Shown one piece after another: positions 42,956-50,744 of a stretch of 64,000 nt of DNA. The notes under the pieces were generated by a model that made no database searches, was not told the origin of the DNA, and worked only from the letters and a program-made list of their open reading frames with translations. Origin of the DNA: Paenibacillus tundrae (GTDB lineage: Bacteria; Bacillota; Bacilli; Paenibacillales; Paenibacillaceae); assembly GCF_030812775.1 (NCBI RefSeq), contig NZ_JAUSTI010000015.1:62001-126000 (forward strand), written 5' to 3'. Numbering within the stretch: the stretch's first letter is position 1; each line of letters begins with the position of its first letter. Position numbers and translations under genes: made by a program.

Positions 42956-43109
42956 GGTGGTACTCTCCTTATCCTGCATGTTGCAACAGTTCCAGTTCAA
43001 TGTAGACTGTCGATAAACTTCCGAATTCTATTAAATGACAAATCAGCGCTGTAAGCCAAGGACAAATGTCCTGAGCTTCAAAGTTACAGCATTTAGATTA
43101 CACGAAGAG

Positions 43110-43141
43110 AAAACAAAAAGCCACTCACAAGGAGGGCTTTG
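43110..43141 (-). terminator. Terminator after NIF3 gene (minus strand)
   Basis: On the minus strand, CAAAGCCC pairs with GGCTTT and is followed by TTGTTTT. It ends the NIF3 transcript before the DMT operon promoter. Confidence 0.6.
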
Positions 43142-43192
43142 AATAACATTCCAGTTCAATTGAAGATGAAACGATTTACATATAGCAACTTG

Positions 43193-43990
43193 TTATAACA
43201 CTTTAAATATGGGTTGATCCGCTACAAAATGAATCGGTACAGTAGGGAACACTGTAGATAATCTATCAGCCAAAAGTTTCATACCAGACGCTTCACTCTC
43301 CGCATGTCCCATCATAATAAGTGCCTTGTCTTTCCCTTGTTGTACAGCGTCTCGCACATATTCTGGGGTCTCCCACTCGAAACCTTCGCCTGCAATGATA
43401 AGATCAAGCTCTTCATTCTGAAATAGAGGGATGGTCAGAGGCGCATTACCGCGAAACCCGACAAGGACTGCTGCACGCTTACAATCCATGGTTGGGCTAC
43501 CAGCAACGCGTACGTATTCAAGACCTAAGGTTTTCTTCATATGGTTAGCGATATCCTGAACCGTTGTACCAGCCGGAAGTGAAAGAATGTCAGCTTCGGG
43601 TCTGTGTCGCTCCACATAAGCTGACCATCCCAACGCCTGAATTAATCCTTCCGTAATGCCGTCTGGCTGGTATCGATGAATAGCATCATGACAGCGATAT
43701 ATCGCAACATTTGCTTCTTCCATTAAGGTTCTTTTGGCTTCATAGACAGGGTCATTCATGAGCCAATCCGTCTGGCTGTGATGGTTGTAGAAGGGAGGTT
43801 CATGGGCAATGATCAGATTGGCATTCAATCGAATAGCGTGTTCAATCACATGATGTGTGGGCATAAAGGTGACAAAAATGCCTTGTACGTCTTGATCAGC
43901 TGAACCAATTAATAGTTGATCAACTGTATTTTCCGGTAACGTTATGTCTGTCGTGAGATGTTGGATTACATCTTGAATGGTTAATTTCAT
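43193..43990 (-). CDS. NIF3-like dinuclear metal-centre protein (265 aa)
   Basis: The NIF3 (DUF34) family is widespread with a two-metal site; its reaction is still debated. Characteristic elements are IQDVIQHL at the start, ANLIIAHEPPFY (the His-Glu metal pair), YRCHDAIHRYQPDG and the C-terminal KALIMMGHAESEASGM with another ligand histidine. Length is close to the single-domain form (about 250-280), without the PII-like insertion of the long form. An AGGAG-type site precedes the ATG. It is monocistronic. Confidence 0.83.
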   Translation of the reverse strand: MKLTIQDVIQHLTTDITLPENTVDQLLIGSADQDVQGIFVTFMPTHHVIEHAIRLNANLIIAHEPPFYNHHSQTDWLMNDPVYEAKRTLMEEANVAIYRCHDAIHRYQPDGITEGLIQALGWSAYVERHRPEADILSLPAGTTVQDIANHMKKTLGLEYVRVAGSPTMDCKRAAVLVGFRGNAPLTIPLFQNEELDLIIAGEGFEWETPEYVRDAVQQGKDKALIMMGHAESEASGMKLLADRLSTVFPTVPIHFVADQPIFKVL

Positions 43991-44440
43991 ATGTATAATT
44001 CCTCCAGTGACAGGTGATATGAACAGTGTATCATGCGAGGGTAGAGTGAACTACCTTGTAGAGTGAACTACCTTATAATGAGACGAACTGGAGACTCTTG
44101 GTTTGGGTTTACATAGATGAGCGTGAGCATTCATAGTCCAGAATTCAGGAGGTTTGTTTCAATGCGGAGACCCTTGGATAATGAATGAGTTAAGGATGTT
44201 TTTTGGCTTTTGGGGATGCAGGTTAGATCTGGATTTAGTTTACGCTTGTGGTAACAACCACAAATCGAATATCAGCTGACATGCCGGGGATTGTTGTAGT
44301 TTTCTCACGCAAGAAAAAGTATACTAGCATAGTATCTTTGTCGGATAAAATGGAATATCTAATCCTATCTAAACTGATATTACCTGCAATAAGTCTTGTT
44401 TATGGATGAAGAGAACTTATAAAAAAGGATGATGATTTTC
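43991..44440. other. Gene-poor gap between NIF3 and heme oxygenase genes
   Basis: The gap holds a 17-bp tandem duplication (44042-44075), an 8-codon micro-ORF with a perfect AGGAGG site (ATG 44162, MRRPLDNE, TGA 44186-44188) and a palindrome ATACTA-gca-TAGTAT at 44321-44335 about 105 bases before the heme oxygenase start. No other coding signal is visible. The heme oxygenase promoter is not obvious; the palindrome could be its operator. Confidence 0.4.
44042..44075. repeat. 17-bp tandem duplication
   Basis: TAGAGTGAACTACCTT is repeated directly twice (unit 17 bp, the last base of each differing), 50 bases upstream of the NIF3 start. Confidence 0.85.
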
Positions 44441-45037
44441 ATGACAACAAGCAATCTTATGGAACGTCTCAAAACAGAGACCGCTCATTATCATAGACAA
44501 ATTGAACTTAACCCTTATGCTAAAGCGATTATGAATCAAACGATAAGCTTGGGAAAGTATAAGCAATATCTGGAGAAATTCTACGGGTTTATTAAACCGA
44601 TTGAAGAACAGGCTGTGAACATGCCTTTTTGGAATCACACAGGTCTTGATATTGAAATCAGAGGTAAAACGGCTCTTCTGGAGAATGACTTACGGAATTT
44701 AGGTTCAAGTGAAGAGGACATCCGAAATCTGCCCTTGTGTGAGCAATTGCCGGACATTTCTTCTCCTGCTCAATTGTTCGGCTATTTCTATGTAATTGAA
44801 GGTTCTACGAACGGTGGTCAGATTATGACCAAGCGATTGTCGCAGTTTTTGCCGATTGAGGCTGATCGTGGTCTTGCTTATTTTAACGCCTATGGCGAAG
44901 ACACCAGAACGAGATGGAAAGAGTTCATGGAGCTTCTTCTTCAATCTGTTTCGAAGACGGAAGAGCATGACGAGATGGTGCATACAGCTTCTGAGACATT
45001 CCGCCTATTGGATCAGTGGATTAATACAGCAGATTAA
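44441..45037 (+). CDS. Biliverdin-producing heme oxygenase (198 aa)
   Basis: Heme oxygenase splits heme to biliverdin, CO and iron. The N-terminal MERLKTETAHYHRQIE contains the proximal histidine (about residue 19), and FGYFYVIEGSTNGGQIMTKRL is the conserved distal-helix region. Length fits bacterial BphO. ATG 44441 is chosen because AAAGGA suits it; the ATG at 44429 directly follows that site. A phytochrome gene begins 49 bases after the stop, and supplying its biliverdin chromophore is the clear likely role. Confidence 0.88.
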   Translation: MTTSNLMERLKTETAHYHRQIELNPYAKAIMNQTISLGKYKQYLEKFYGFIKPIEEQAVNMPFWNHTGLDIEIRGKTALLENDLRNLGSSEEDIRNLPLCEQLPDISSPAQLFGYFYVIEGSTNGGQIMTKRLSQFLPIEADRGLAYFNAYGEDTRTRWKEFMELLLQSVSKTEEHDEMVHTASETFRLLDQWINTAD

Positions 45038-45086
45038 GTGACAGTTATCGTAGAAGAACAACTGCAATGGAGGGGATTTATAATTC

Positions 45087-47633
45087 ATGACCGAATCGAA
45101 TTCGAGCAAAGAAAACAAACGGCTAAACCGTACGCTGCTGAGCCAGGGCACGTATACGAATGATCCGATAGATTTAAATAATTGCGATAAAGAGCCCATT
45201 CATATTCCGGGTTTTATCCAGCCGCATGGTGTGCTCTTGGCGGTGAACGCCTCTCATACACCTACTATTGTTCAATGTAGCCAGAATACAGAAGAATATC
45301 TTGGTCTGACTACAGATGAGATTTTGGGACTTCCACTTGAATCATTGGTTGGTAAGGACAGTCTAAGAGATTTGATGAGCTACACCTTCCATGCCGCGGT
45401 TACATCCGACCTACAGTACATGGACGTGACGGTGGATGTATCTGGAGAGCTACGAACTTTTTTGACAGTTATACATGAGAGTGAAGGTTTGTTAATTTTG
45501 GAGATGGAACCATCCAATCCTGACGAGAAGGCTGATGTAGAGACCAGTGATTATTTGTGGATTTCCCGTTTTTTTGGACGGATTAAGAGCACAAGTAACC
45601 GCACGCAAGCTAGTCAGATTGCAGCAGAGCAAGTGAAGGAAATGCTGGGGTACGATCGAGTCATGATTTACGAGTTTGATGAAACATGGAACGGAAAAGT
45701 TATTGCTGAGGCACGCGAAGAACATCTCGAACCTTTCCTCGGACATCACTATCCTGCATCGGATATCCCTAAGCAAGCTAGGGAGCTGTACCTACGCAAT
45801 TGGTTGCGTACTATTGTAGACGTGCATTATCAACCGGTAGAGATTGTACCACTGCTTCAACCTTTGACAGGTAAACCTCTTAACTTAAGCTTATCCGTGC
45901 TTCGAAGTGTATCACCTCTACACATTGAGTACTTGCAGAATATGGGTGTGGGTGCTACGGTGACGATCTCTCTCATCAATGACAACCATTTATGGGGGCT
46001 GATTACGTGTCATCATTATTCACCAAGGTATGTGCCGCATCGCATTCGTAACTTGTGCAATTTCTTGGGGGCATTCTTTTCCAGCGAATTGTTTCAACGT
46101 CATCAACTGGACGAGTATCAGGCTGAGATTCACACACGTGAGCAAGCTGCACGAATCTCGAATATCTTTATAGGCAATACAAGCCCAGCAAGAGTGGTGG
46201 AGGAATTACAAGGTGAACAGCAAACCTTGCTTAACCTTATGGGAGCTTCGGGAGCAGCCGTTTGTTATCAAGACAAGTTACTGCTCTATGGGGATACACC
46301 AACTTGGGAGCAGGTGAGGGGACTCGCAGCATGGCTGGCGGGTGAGTCTGAGGATTACAGTTATCATACGTCCCAGCTTAGTTTGGAATATGAACCAGCT
46401 AAGACGTATAAGGAAAAAGCATCCGGTATCGTATATGTCGCTATATCCCCAGGCCAGCATCACTACATCATCTGGTTCCGACCAGAAGTCGTACAATTGG
46501 TTGATTGGGCAGGAGACCCGGCCAAAGCGGTGATCAAAACGGATGATGGGATTCGATTGTCTCCGCGAAAATCGTTTGAGAAGTGGAGGGAAGTTGTGCA
46601 ATCAACATCCTATCCTTGGACAGCTAAAGAACTTAATGTTCTGCCGTTGCTCAAAACGATCGTACGCCGTCAAACCGAGAATCAGTTGGTACAGGCTGAG
46701 GAGCAGGCATTGCAGAATGCCCGTATTTTGCGTCAGAATGAGCAGCGATATTTGCAGTTGATGGATTTCTCGCCAGTGGCTTTCCTCACATTAACAGATG
46801 GGAAAATAAAATACTGTAATAACCGTGCAGCCGAACTACTTGGGTTTGAAGCGACCAAAAGCCTCATTGGTATGGACTTTAAGAAACTGGTACCGGAGAA
46901 GACGCAAGGAACGCTGCAGAAAAGCATTGATGAGATACAACTCAACAGCACACAGTTGTTCACGAACCAATTGTATTTCGTTACAGCCACGGGAACATCG
47001 TTGCTGCTTGAGATCACTCTTGCTTCGGTCACTCATGGAGGGAAGCCATCATTAATGGTGCTCCTTAATAGCGGTGCTTCGCATCACGATCAGGATCGTT
47101 ATAATCAAACAACACATCAGCTACAGAATGTCCTCAATACGGATCCACTAACGGACATGCCGGTTCAAGCGATATTTAAATCGCAGCTCCAGGATGATTG
47201 GGATGAATGCTTACGTGATAACTGTAGCTTAGGATTGCTGTTTATTGATATAGATGATTTTCGTTCATATAATGCGACGTATGGCTTACAAGGCGGAGAT
47301 CTGTGTCTGCAATGGATCGGTGAAGTGCTTACCGTTGTATGCGAGCAATATGATGCCTTAATCTCTCGCTTACAAGGGGGAACCTTCATGTTGAAGCTGA
47401 AGGGAACGACTTCTGACCGTTCTGCTGAACTTGCAGAAGAGATTAGACAACATGTGCTCGCGCTGCAAATCCAGCGTGATTTATCGGATCCAAATGAAAT
47501 CGTAACGGTTAGTGTTGGAGGAGCGGTATTGGTTCCTCAGGAGCAGTTAACGATATCTGATCTGATCGAGAGGGCTAGTCAGGCGCTGCTACAAGCCAAA
47601 ACGGAAGGCAAAAACCGTGCTGTAGTCGTTTAG
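45087..47633 (+). CDS. Bacteriophytochrome, PAS-GAF-PHY-PAS-degenerate GGDEF (848 aa)
   Basis: A red/far-red photoreceptor. Cys33 in NNCDKEPIHIPG is the biliverdin attachment site of bacterial phytochromes; the GAF domain has HHYPASDIPKQAR and the chromophore histidine in LITCHHYSP; the PHY tongue has PRKSFEKW. A further PAS domain follows at about 550-670 and a GGDEF-like domain at 690-848. The signature there reads QGGTF (residues 763-767) instead of GG(D/E)EF, and the RxxD inhibitory site is lost, so diguanylate cyclase activity is unlikely; it may act by GTP binding or protein contact. TGGAGGGG precedes the ATG. It is co-transcribed with heme oxygenase. Confidence 0.9.
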   Translation: MTESNSSKENKRLNRTLLSQGTYTNDPIDLNNCDKEPIHIPGFIQPHGVLLAVNASHTPTIVQCSQNTEEYLGLTTDEILGLPLESLVGKDSLRDLMSYTFHAAVTSDLQYMDVTVDVSGELRTFLTVIHESEGLLILEMEPSNPDEKADVETSDYLWISRFFGRIKSTSNRTQASQIAAEQVKEMLGYDRVMIYEFDETWNGKVIAEAREEHLEPFLGHHYPASDIPKQARELYLRNWLRTIVDVHYQPVEIVPLLQPLTGKPLNLSLSVLRSVSPLHIEYLQNMGVGATVTISLINDNHLWGLITCHHYSPRYVPHRIRNLCNFLGAFFSSELFQRHQLDEYQAEIHTREQAARISNIFIGNTSPARVVEELQGEQQTLLNLMGASGAAVCYQDKLLLYGDTPTWEQVRGLAAWLAGESEDYSYHTSQLSLEYEPAKTYKEKASGIVYVAISPGQHHYIIWFRPEVVQLVDWAGDPAKAVIKTDDGIRLSPRKSFEKWREVVQSTSYPWTAKELNVLPLLKTIVRRQTENQLVQAEEQALQNARILRQNEQRYLQLMDFSPVAFLTLTDGKIKYCNNRAAELLGFEATKSLIGMDFKKLVPEKTQGTLQKSIDEIQLNSTQLFTNQLYFVTATGTSLLLEITLASVTHGGKPSLMVLLNSGASHHDQDRYNQTTHQLQNVLNTDPLTDMPVQAIFKSQLQDDWDECLRDNCSLGLLFIDIDDFRSYNATYGLQGGDLCLQWIGEVLTVVCEQYDALISRLQGGTFMLKLKGTTSDRSAELAEEIRQHVLALQIQRDLSDPNEIVTVSVGGAVLVPQEQLTISDLIERASQALLQAKTEGKNRAVVV

Positions 47634-47646
47634 AATCTTATGAGAT

Positions 47647-47686
47647 ATGGCGTTTGAACTGGCAACAGTTCAGGCGTCATTTTTTG
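47647..47686 (+). terminator. Terminator after bacteriophytochrome
   Basis: ATGGCGTTTGAACTG pairs with CAGTTCAGGCGTCAT (a few mismatches) around a 4-base loop, then TTTTTT. Confidence 0.88.
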
Positions 47687-47703
47687 TTCACCATTGGAAT
47701 AGG

Positions 47704-47738
47704 ACAAGTGTTATAATGAGCGGTATGGATACACTTGT
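47704..47738 (+). promoter_or_regulatory. Promoter of the Shango-like operon with flanking palindrome
   Basis: TGT-TATAAT (extended -10) lies at 47709-47717 without a good -35. Perfect inverted arms ACAAGTGT (47704-47711) and ACACTTGT (47731-47738) flank it, 19 bases apart. A dimeric regulator could span the start point. No regulator gene is in the operon. Confidence 0.6.
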
Positions 47739-47762
47739 TCGTATTCTCTACTAGAGGATGGG

Positions 47763-49397
47763 GTGAAGTATGAAACAATGGAAGACAATTCAAGACAATT
47801 GGAATTTACCGAGATTGACTTAAGTGAGGATGTTAGGACAACTGAAGTTCCTATACCTGATCGATCAACTTTGGCTCGCGCTCCTTTGGATAAACAAGTG
47901 ACGAACGGGGGCGTTTTGTCCTCGGAGCGAAGGTTCGCTGAGGAAGCACGACAATATGTTGAATTGCGCGGAGAAGAGGCCGCATTTGTACCTTTTATGA
48001 GTTACTGGCCAACCTATGGTGTGATGAGCGAGTCACAACGAAGCTGGTACTTCTACTGGCGAACTGAAGTACGTGCCGAACGATATCCGGATACGGACTT
48101 ATCATATCTTTTTGTTCACATCTACGAGTTAATTAATGGTATTGGATGGCAAGATCCAGAGTGGGGATATGAGCAATTAAAACGATTATGGGTTAATTAT
48201 CGGGAACGGTTCCCTCAACTTGATGTATACATGCAGGATTGGCTTGTCGACTATGGGTTCGTGCATCAAGTGCATATATCGTTAACTGAGATTATGGAGA
48301 TCACGAGTGGTTTTCTTCCAATGGAGATATCAGATATGGAGCTTCATCGGTTGCTGACGAGCGACATGTCGAAATTGTCGTTAAAATTACTTAGCAGATA
48401 TTATGAGTATGACATCACACTCAATAAATTTTATAGAGACCAAGGTCAGAGTGCATTGGAACGATATATTCCACAAGTGATGGTTGTCATGGAATCCTAT
48501 CTGCAACGAACGCGTGGAATAGGCTTGATTGATCATTTGCAGTTGACGAAGGAGAAGAGCATCCAACGTACGTTATTTCGCAAAGCTGTTTATGATGATA
48601 CGTTATATGGGAACTCGATTGACCTTACCTTTGTTCCTGTTGGTGAAAGTGTTCCATTCTGTTCATTGGTTACGAGGATTTTCCGTTGCACTGAAAATAA
48701 ATTACGGGAATTACTCGGTTTCAGAGGCAGATTGCGTGGCAAGACCCTCGATACGGAGTTTGCTCAAGTCATTGAGCGATATTTAGATAAGGTGTTTGCT
48801 GCTGAGCAAGAAGAGCTTAAGGAGAAGCCAACGGTTCGGATTGATCTGGAGAAGCTTGCCGTTCTGCAGCAGGAGAGTGACTATGTTCGAGAAGCTCTTA
48901 TGATGGACGAGCTAGCCTATTCAGATGACAAGCTTGCGCTAGACAACCAACTTCTGAATCAACACCAAGGGATGCAAGTCATCGGGGAACAAGTCACATC
49001 TAAGAAAAATGAATTCAGTACATCTCCTCAGCCAGAGGATGTCAACGTACAGCGTACAACAGAAACTATGGAACCCGACGATGGTAGTATCGATTTGGAG
49101 ACAAAAGAAGAAGTCTTCACTTTAGAATGGGAGGATTCTTTCATCGCTGAATTGGATGATGAATGGATTCTTTTCGCAAATGAGATAGCTCCACGACATG
49201 TGCAGGTGATATATGCATTATTAGGTGATGAACCTGACCGTGAACTGATGCAGGTGGCTGAGCGGAATGGTACAATGCCTGCGCTTTTGCTTGATGAGAT
49301 CAACGATGTAGCTATGGAAACGATCGGCGATCTACTCATTGATAACGACCGGATTGTTCCGGATTATATAACGGTGTTTGAACATGTGAAGAGGTGA
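47763..49397 (+). CDS. sngA: TerB-N/TerB-C domain protein, SngA-like component of a Shango-type defence system (544 aa)
   Basis: The protein has a TerB-N-type region (about 60-310), with PFMSYWPTYGVMSESQRSWYFYWR and YLFVHIYELINGIGWQDPEWGYEQL. A charged linker follows at about 370-445, then a TerB-C-type domain ending in ARHV-like and IGDLLIDNDRIVPDYITVFEHVKR. In Shango a TerB-like protein is encoded with an ATPase and a helicase, exactly the order here. GTG 47763 is chosen from GAGG spacing; ATG 47778 is the alternative. SngB starts 6 bases after the stop. Its biochemical role is not known; TerB modules are often metal-binding or membrane-linked. Confidence 0.8.
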   Translation: MKYETMEDNSRQLEFTEIDLSEDVRTTEVPIPDRSTLARAPLDKQVTNGGVLSSERRFAEEARQYVELRGEEAAFVPFMSYWPTYGVMSESQRSWYFYWRTEVRAERYPDTDLSYLFVHIYELINGIGWQDPEWGYEQLKRLWVNYRERFPQLDVYMQDWLVDYGFVHQVHISLTEIMEITSGFLPMEISDMELHRLLTSDMSKLSLKLLSRYYEYDITLNKFYRDQGQSALERYIPQVMVVMESYLQRTRGIGLIDHLQLTKEKSIQRTLFRKAVYDDTLYGNSIDLTFVPVGESVPFCSLVTRIFRCTENKLRELLGFRGRLRGKTLDTEFAQVIERYLDKVFAAEQEELKEKPTVRIDLEKLAVLQQESDYVREALMMDELAYSDDKLALDNQLLNQHQGMQVIGEQVTSKKNEFSTSPQPEDVNVQRTTETMEPDDGSIDLETKEEVFTLEWEDSFIAELDDEWILFANEIAPRHVQVIYALLGDEPDRELMQVAERNGTMPALLLDEINDVAMETIGDLLIDNDRIVPDYITVFEHVKR

Positions 49398-49403
49398 TAT
49401 GTA

Positions 49404-50744
49404 ATGACAGAATTTAAAATACCGAAACGAATCACAACGGCTCTTGTCAATTCTTTAACGGCTGGTGTTGTGCCGCGGATTGGATTGGAGCAGATTGCGG
49501 TTGGTCGGAAGCCTGAAGTAGAGGCAATTTTGCAAGATATGGATAATATCGCAGAAGGCGGAGCTGCTTTTAAACTGATTACAGGTCGATATGGTAGTGG
49601 CAAAAGCTTTCTTCTGCAAATGATTCGCAATTATGCGATGGATCGTGAGTTTGTCGTGGCAGACGGCGACCTGTCCCCTGAGCGAAGACTTGTGGGAACC
49701 AAAGGTCAAGGACTGGCTACATATCGTGAGCTGATGACCCGCCTGTCTACACGTACACGACCGGATGGCGGCGCATTGGAGCCAATTTTACAGAAATGGA
49801 TTGCAGCACTGCAGCAGCAAACGATGCAAAATAACGGATTAAGACCAGACGATCCAGCACTTGCCTTGCAAGTAGAGCAGCAGATCTATGCGGTAACGAA
49901 TGAGATGCAGAATCTGGTTCATGGATTTGATTTTGCTAAAGTGTTGGCTTCGTACTGGAACGGCTATAAGCTCGGTGACGATGATCAGAAGCAAGCGGCT
50001 CTCCGCTGGTTAAGAGGGGAATATGCAACCAAGACAGAGGCCAAGAAAGAACTGGCTGTTGGGGTGATCATTGACGATGATAACTGGTATGATTACTTCA
50101 AATTATGGTCTGAATTTATTGCTAAGATCGGATATAAAGGTCTGCTGCTGTTTATTGATGAGGCAGTTAATCTGTACAAAATTACAAATAGCGTATCTCG
50201 TCAGAGTAACTATGAGAAGCTGCTCACGATGTTTAATGATACGATGCAAGGTAAAGCCGAGCATCTGGGCATTTTTGTAGGAGGAACCCCACAGTTTGTG
50301 GAGGATGAACGTAGAGGATTATTTAGTTATGAGGCGCTTCGCTCCAGATTAATTGACGGCCGTTATGCAGTAAGAGATTATGCGAATTATACAGGGCCTA
50401 TTCTGAAGCTATCCATGTTATCTCATGAGGAAATTCTAATTCTACTACAGAAGCTTCGCCAGATTCATGCCTTACATTTTGGATATACCGCAAGTTTGCG
50501 TGATGAAGAATTAGTTGATTTTATGCAAATGGCAGTTAACCGACTTGGAGCCGATGAGATGCTCACGACCCGTGAAGTGGTGAGAGATTTTATGGATGTG
50601 TTGCACACGCTGCATCAGAATCCGGAAGTGACGTATACTCAATTGCTGGGAGAGCGAGCGGTTAAACCTGAAGGGTCGAGTAAAGCAGGCACTTCATCAT
50701 CCACGGATGAGCTAGATGACTTTCTCGCGGAATTTGAGTTATGA
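49404..50744 (+). CDS. sngB: BrxD-like (DUF2791) ATPase, SngB-like component (446 aa)
   Basis: A P-loop ATPase of the BrxD/DUF2791 group: RITTALVNSLTAGVVPRIGLEQIAVGR at the start, Walker A GRYGSGKS at residues 61-68 and Walker B LLLFIDE at 247-253. Close relatives serve as BrxD in type 2 BREX. Here it stands between a TerB protein and an Lhr-like helicase and not next to BREX methylase or PglZ genes, which fits SngB of Shango better. The C-terminal tail is Ser/Thr-rich, then acidic. AAGAGGTG precedes the ATG. The stop overlaps the helicase start by ATGA, so expression is coupled. Confidence 0.83.
   Translation: MTEFKIPKRITTALVNSLTAGVVPRIGLEQIAVGRKPEVEAILQDMDNIAEGGAAFKLITGRYGSGKSFLLQMIRNYAMDREFVVADGDLSPERRLVGTKGQGLATYRELMTRLSTRTRPDGGALEPILQKWIAALQQQTMQNNGLRPDDPALALQVEQQIYAVTNEMQNLVHGFDFAKVLASYWNGYKLGDDDQKQAALRWLRGEYATKTEAKKELAVGVIIDDDNWYDYFKLWSEFIAKIGYKGLLLFIDEAVNLYKITNSVSRQSNYEKLLTMFNDTMQGKAEHLGIFVGGTPQFVEDERRGLFSYEALRSRLIDGRYAVRDYANYTGPILKLSMLSHEEILILLQKLRQIHALHFGYTASLRDEELVDFMQMAVNRLGADEMLTTREVVRDFMDVLHTLHQNPEVTYTQLLGERAVKPEGSSKAGTSSSTDELDDFLAEFEL

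Noticed and set aside
47373..47387. Active diguanylate cyclase in the phytochrome
   Set aside because: QGGTF replaces the catalytic GG(D/E)EF motif.
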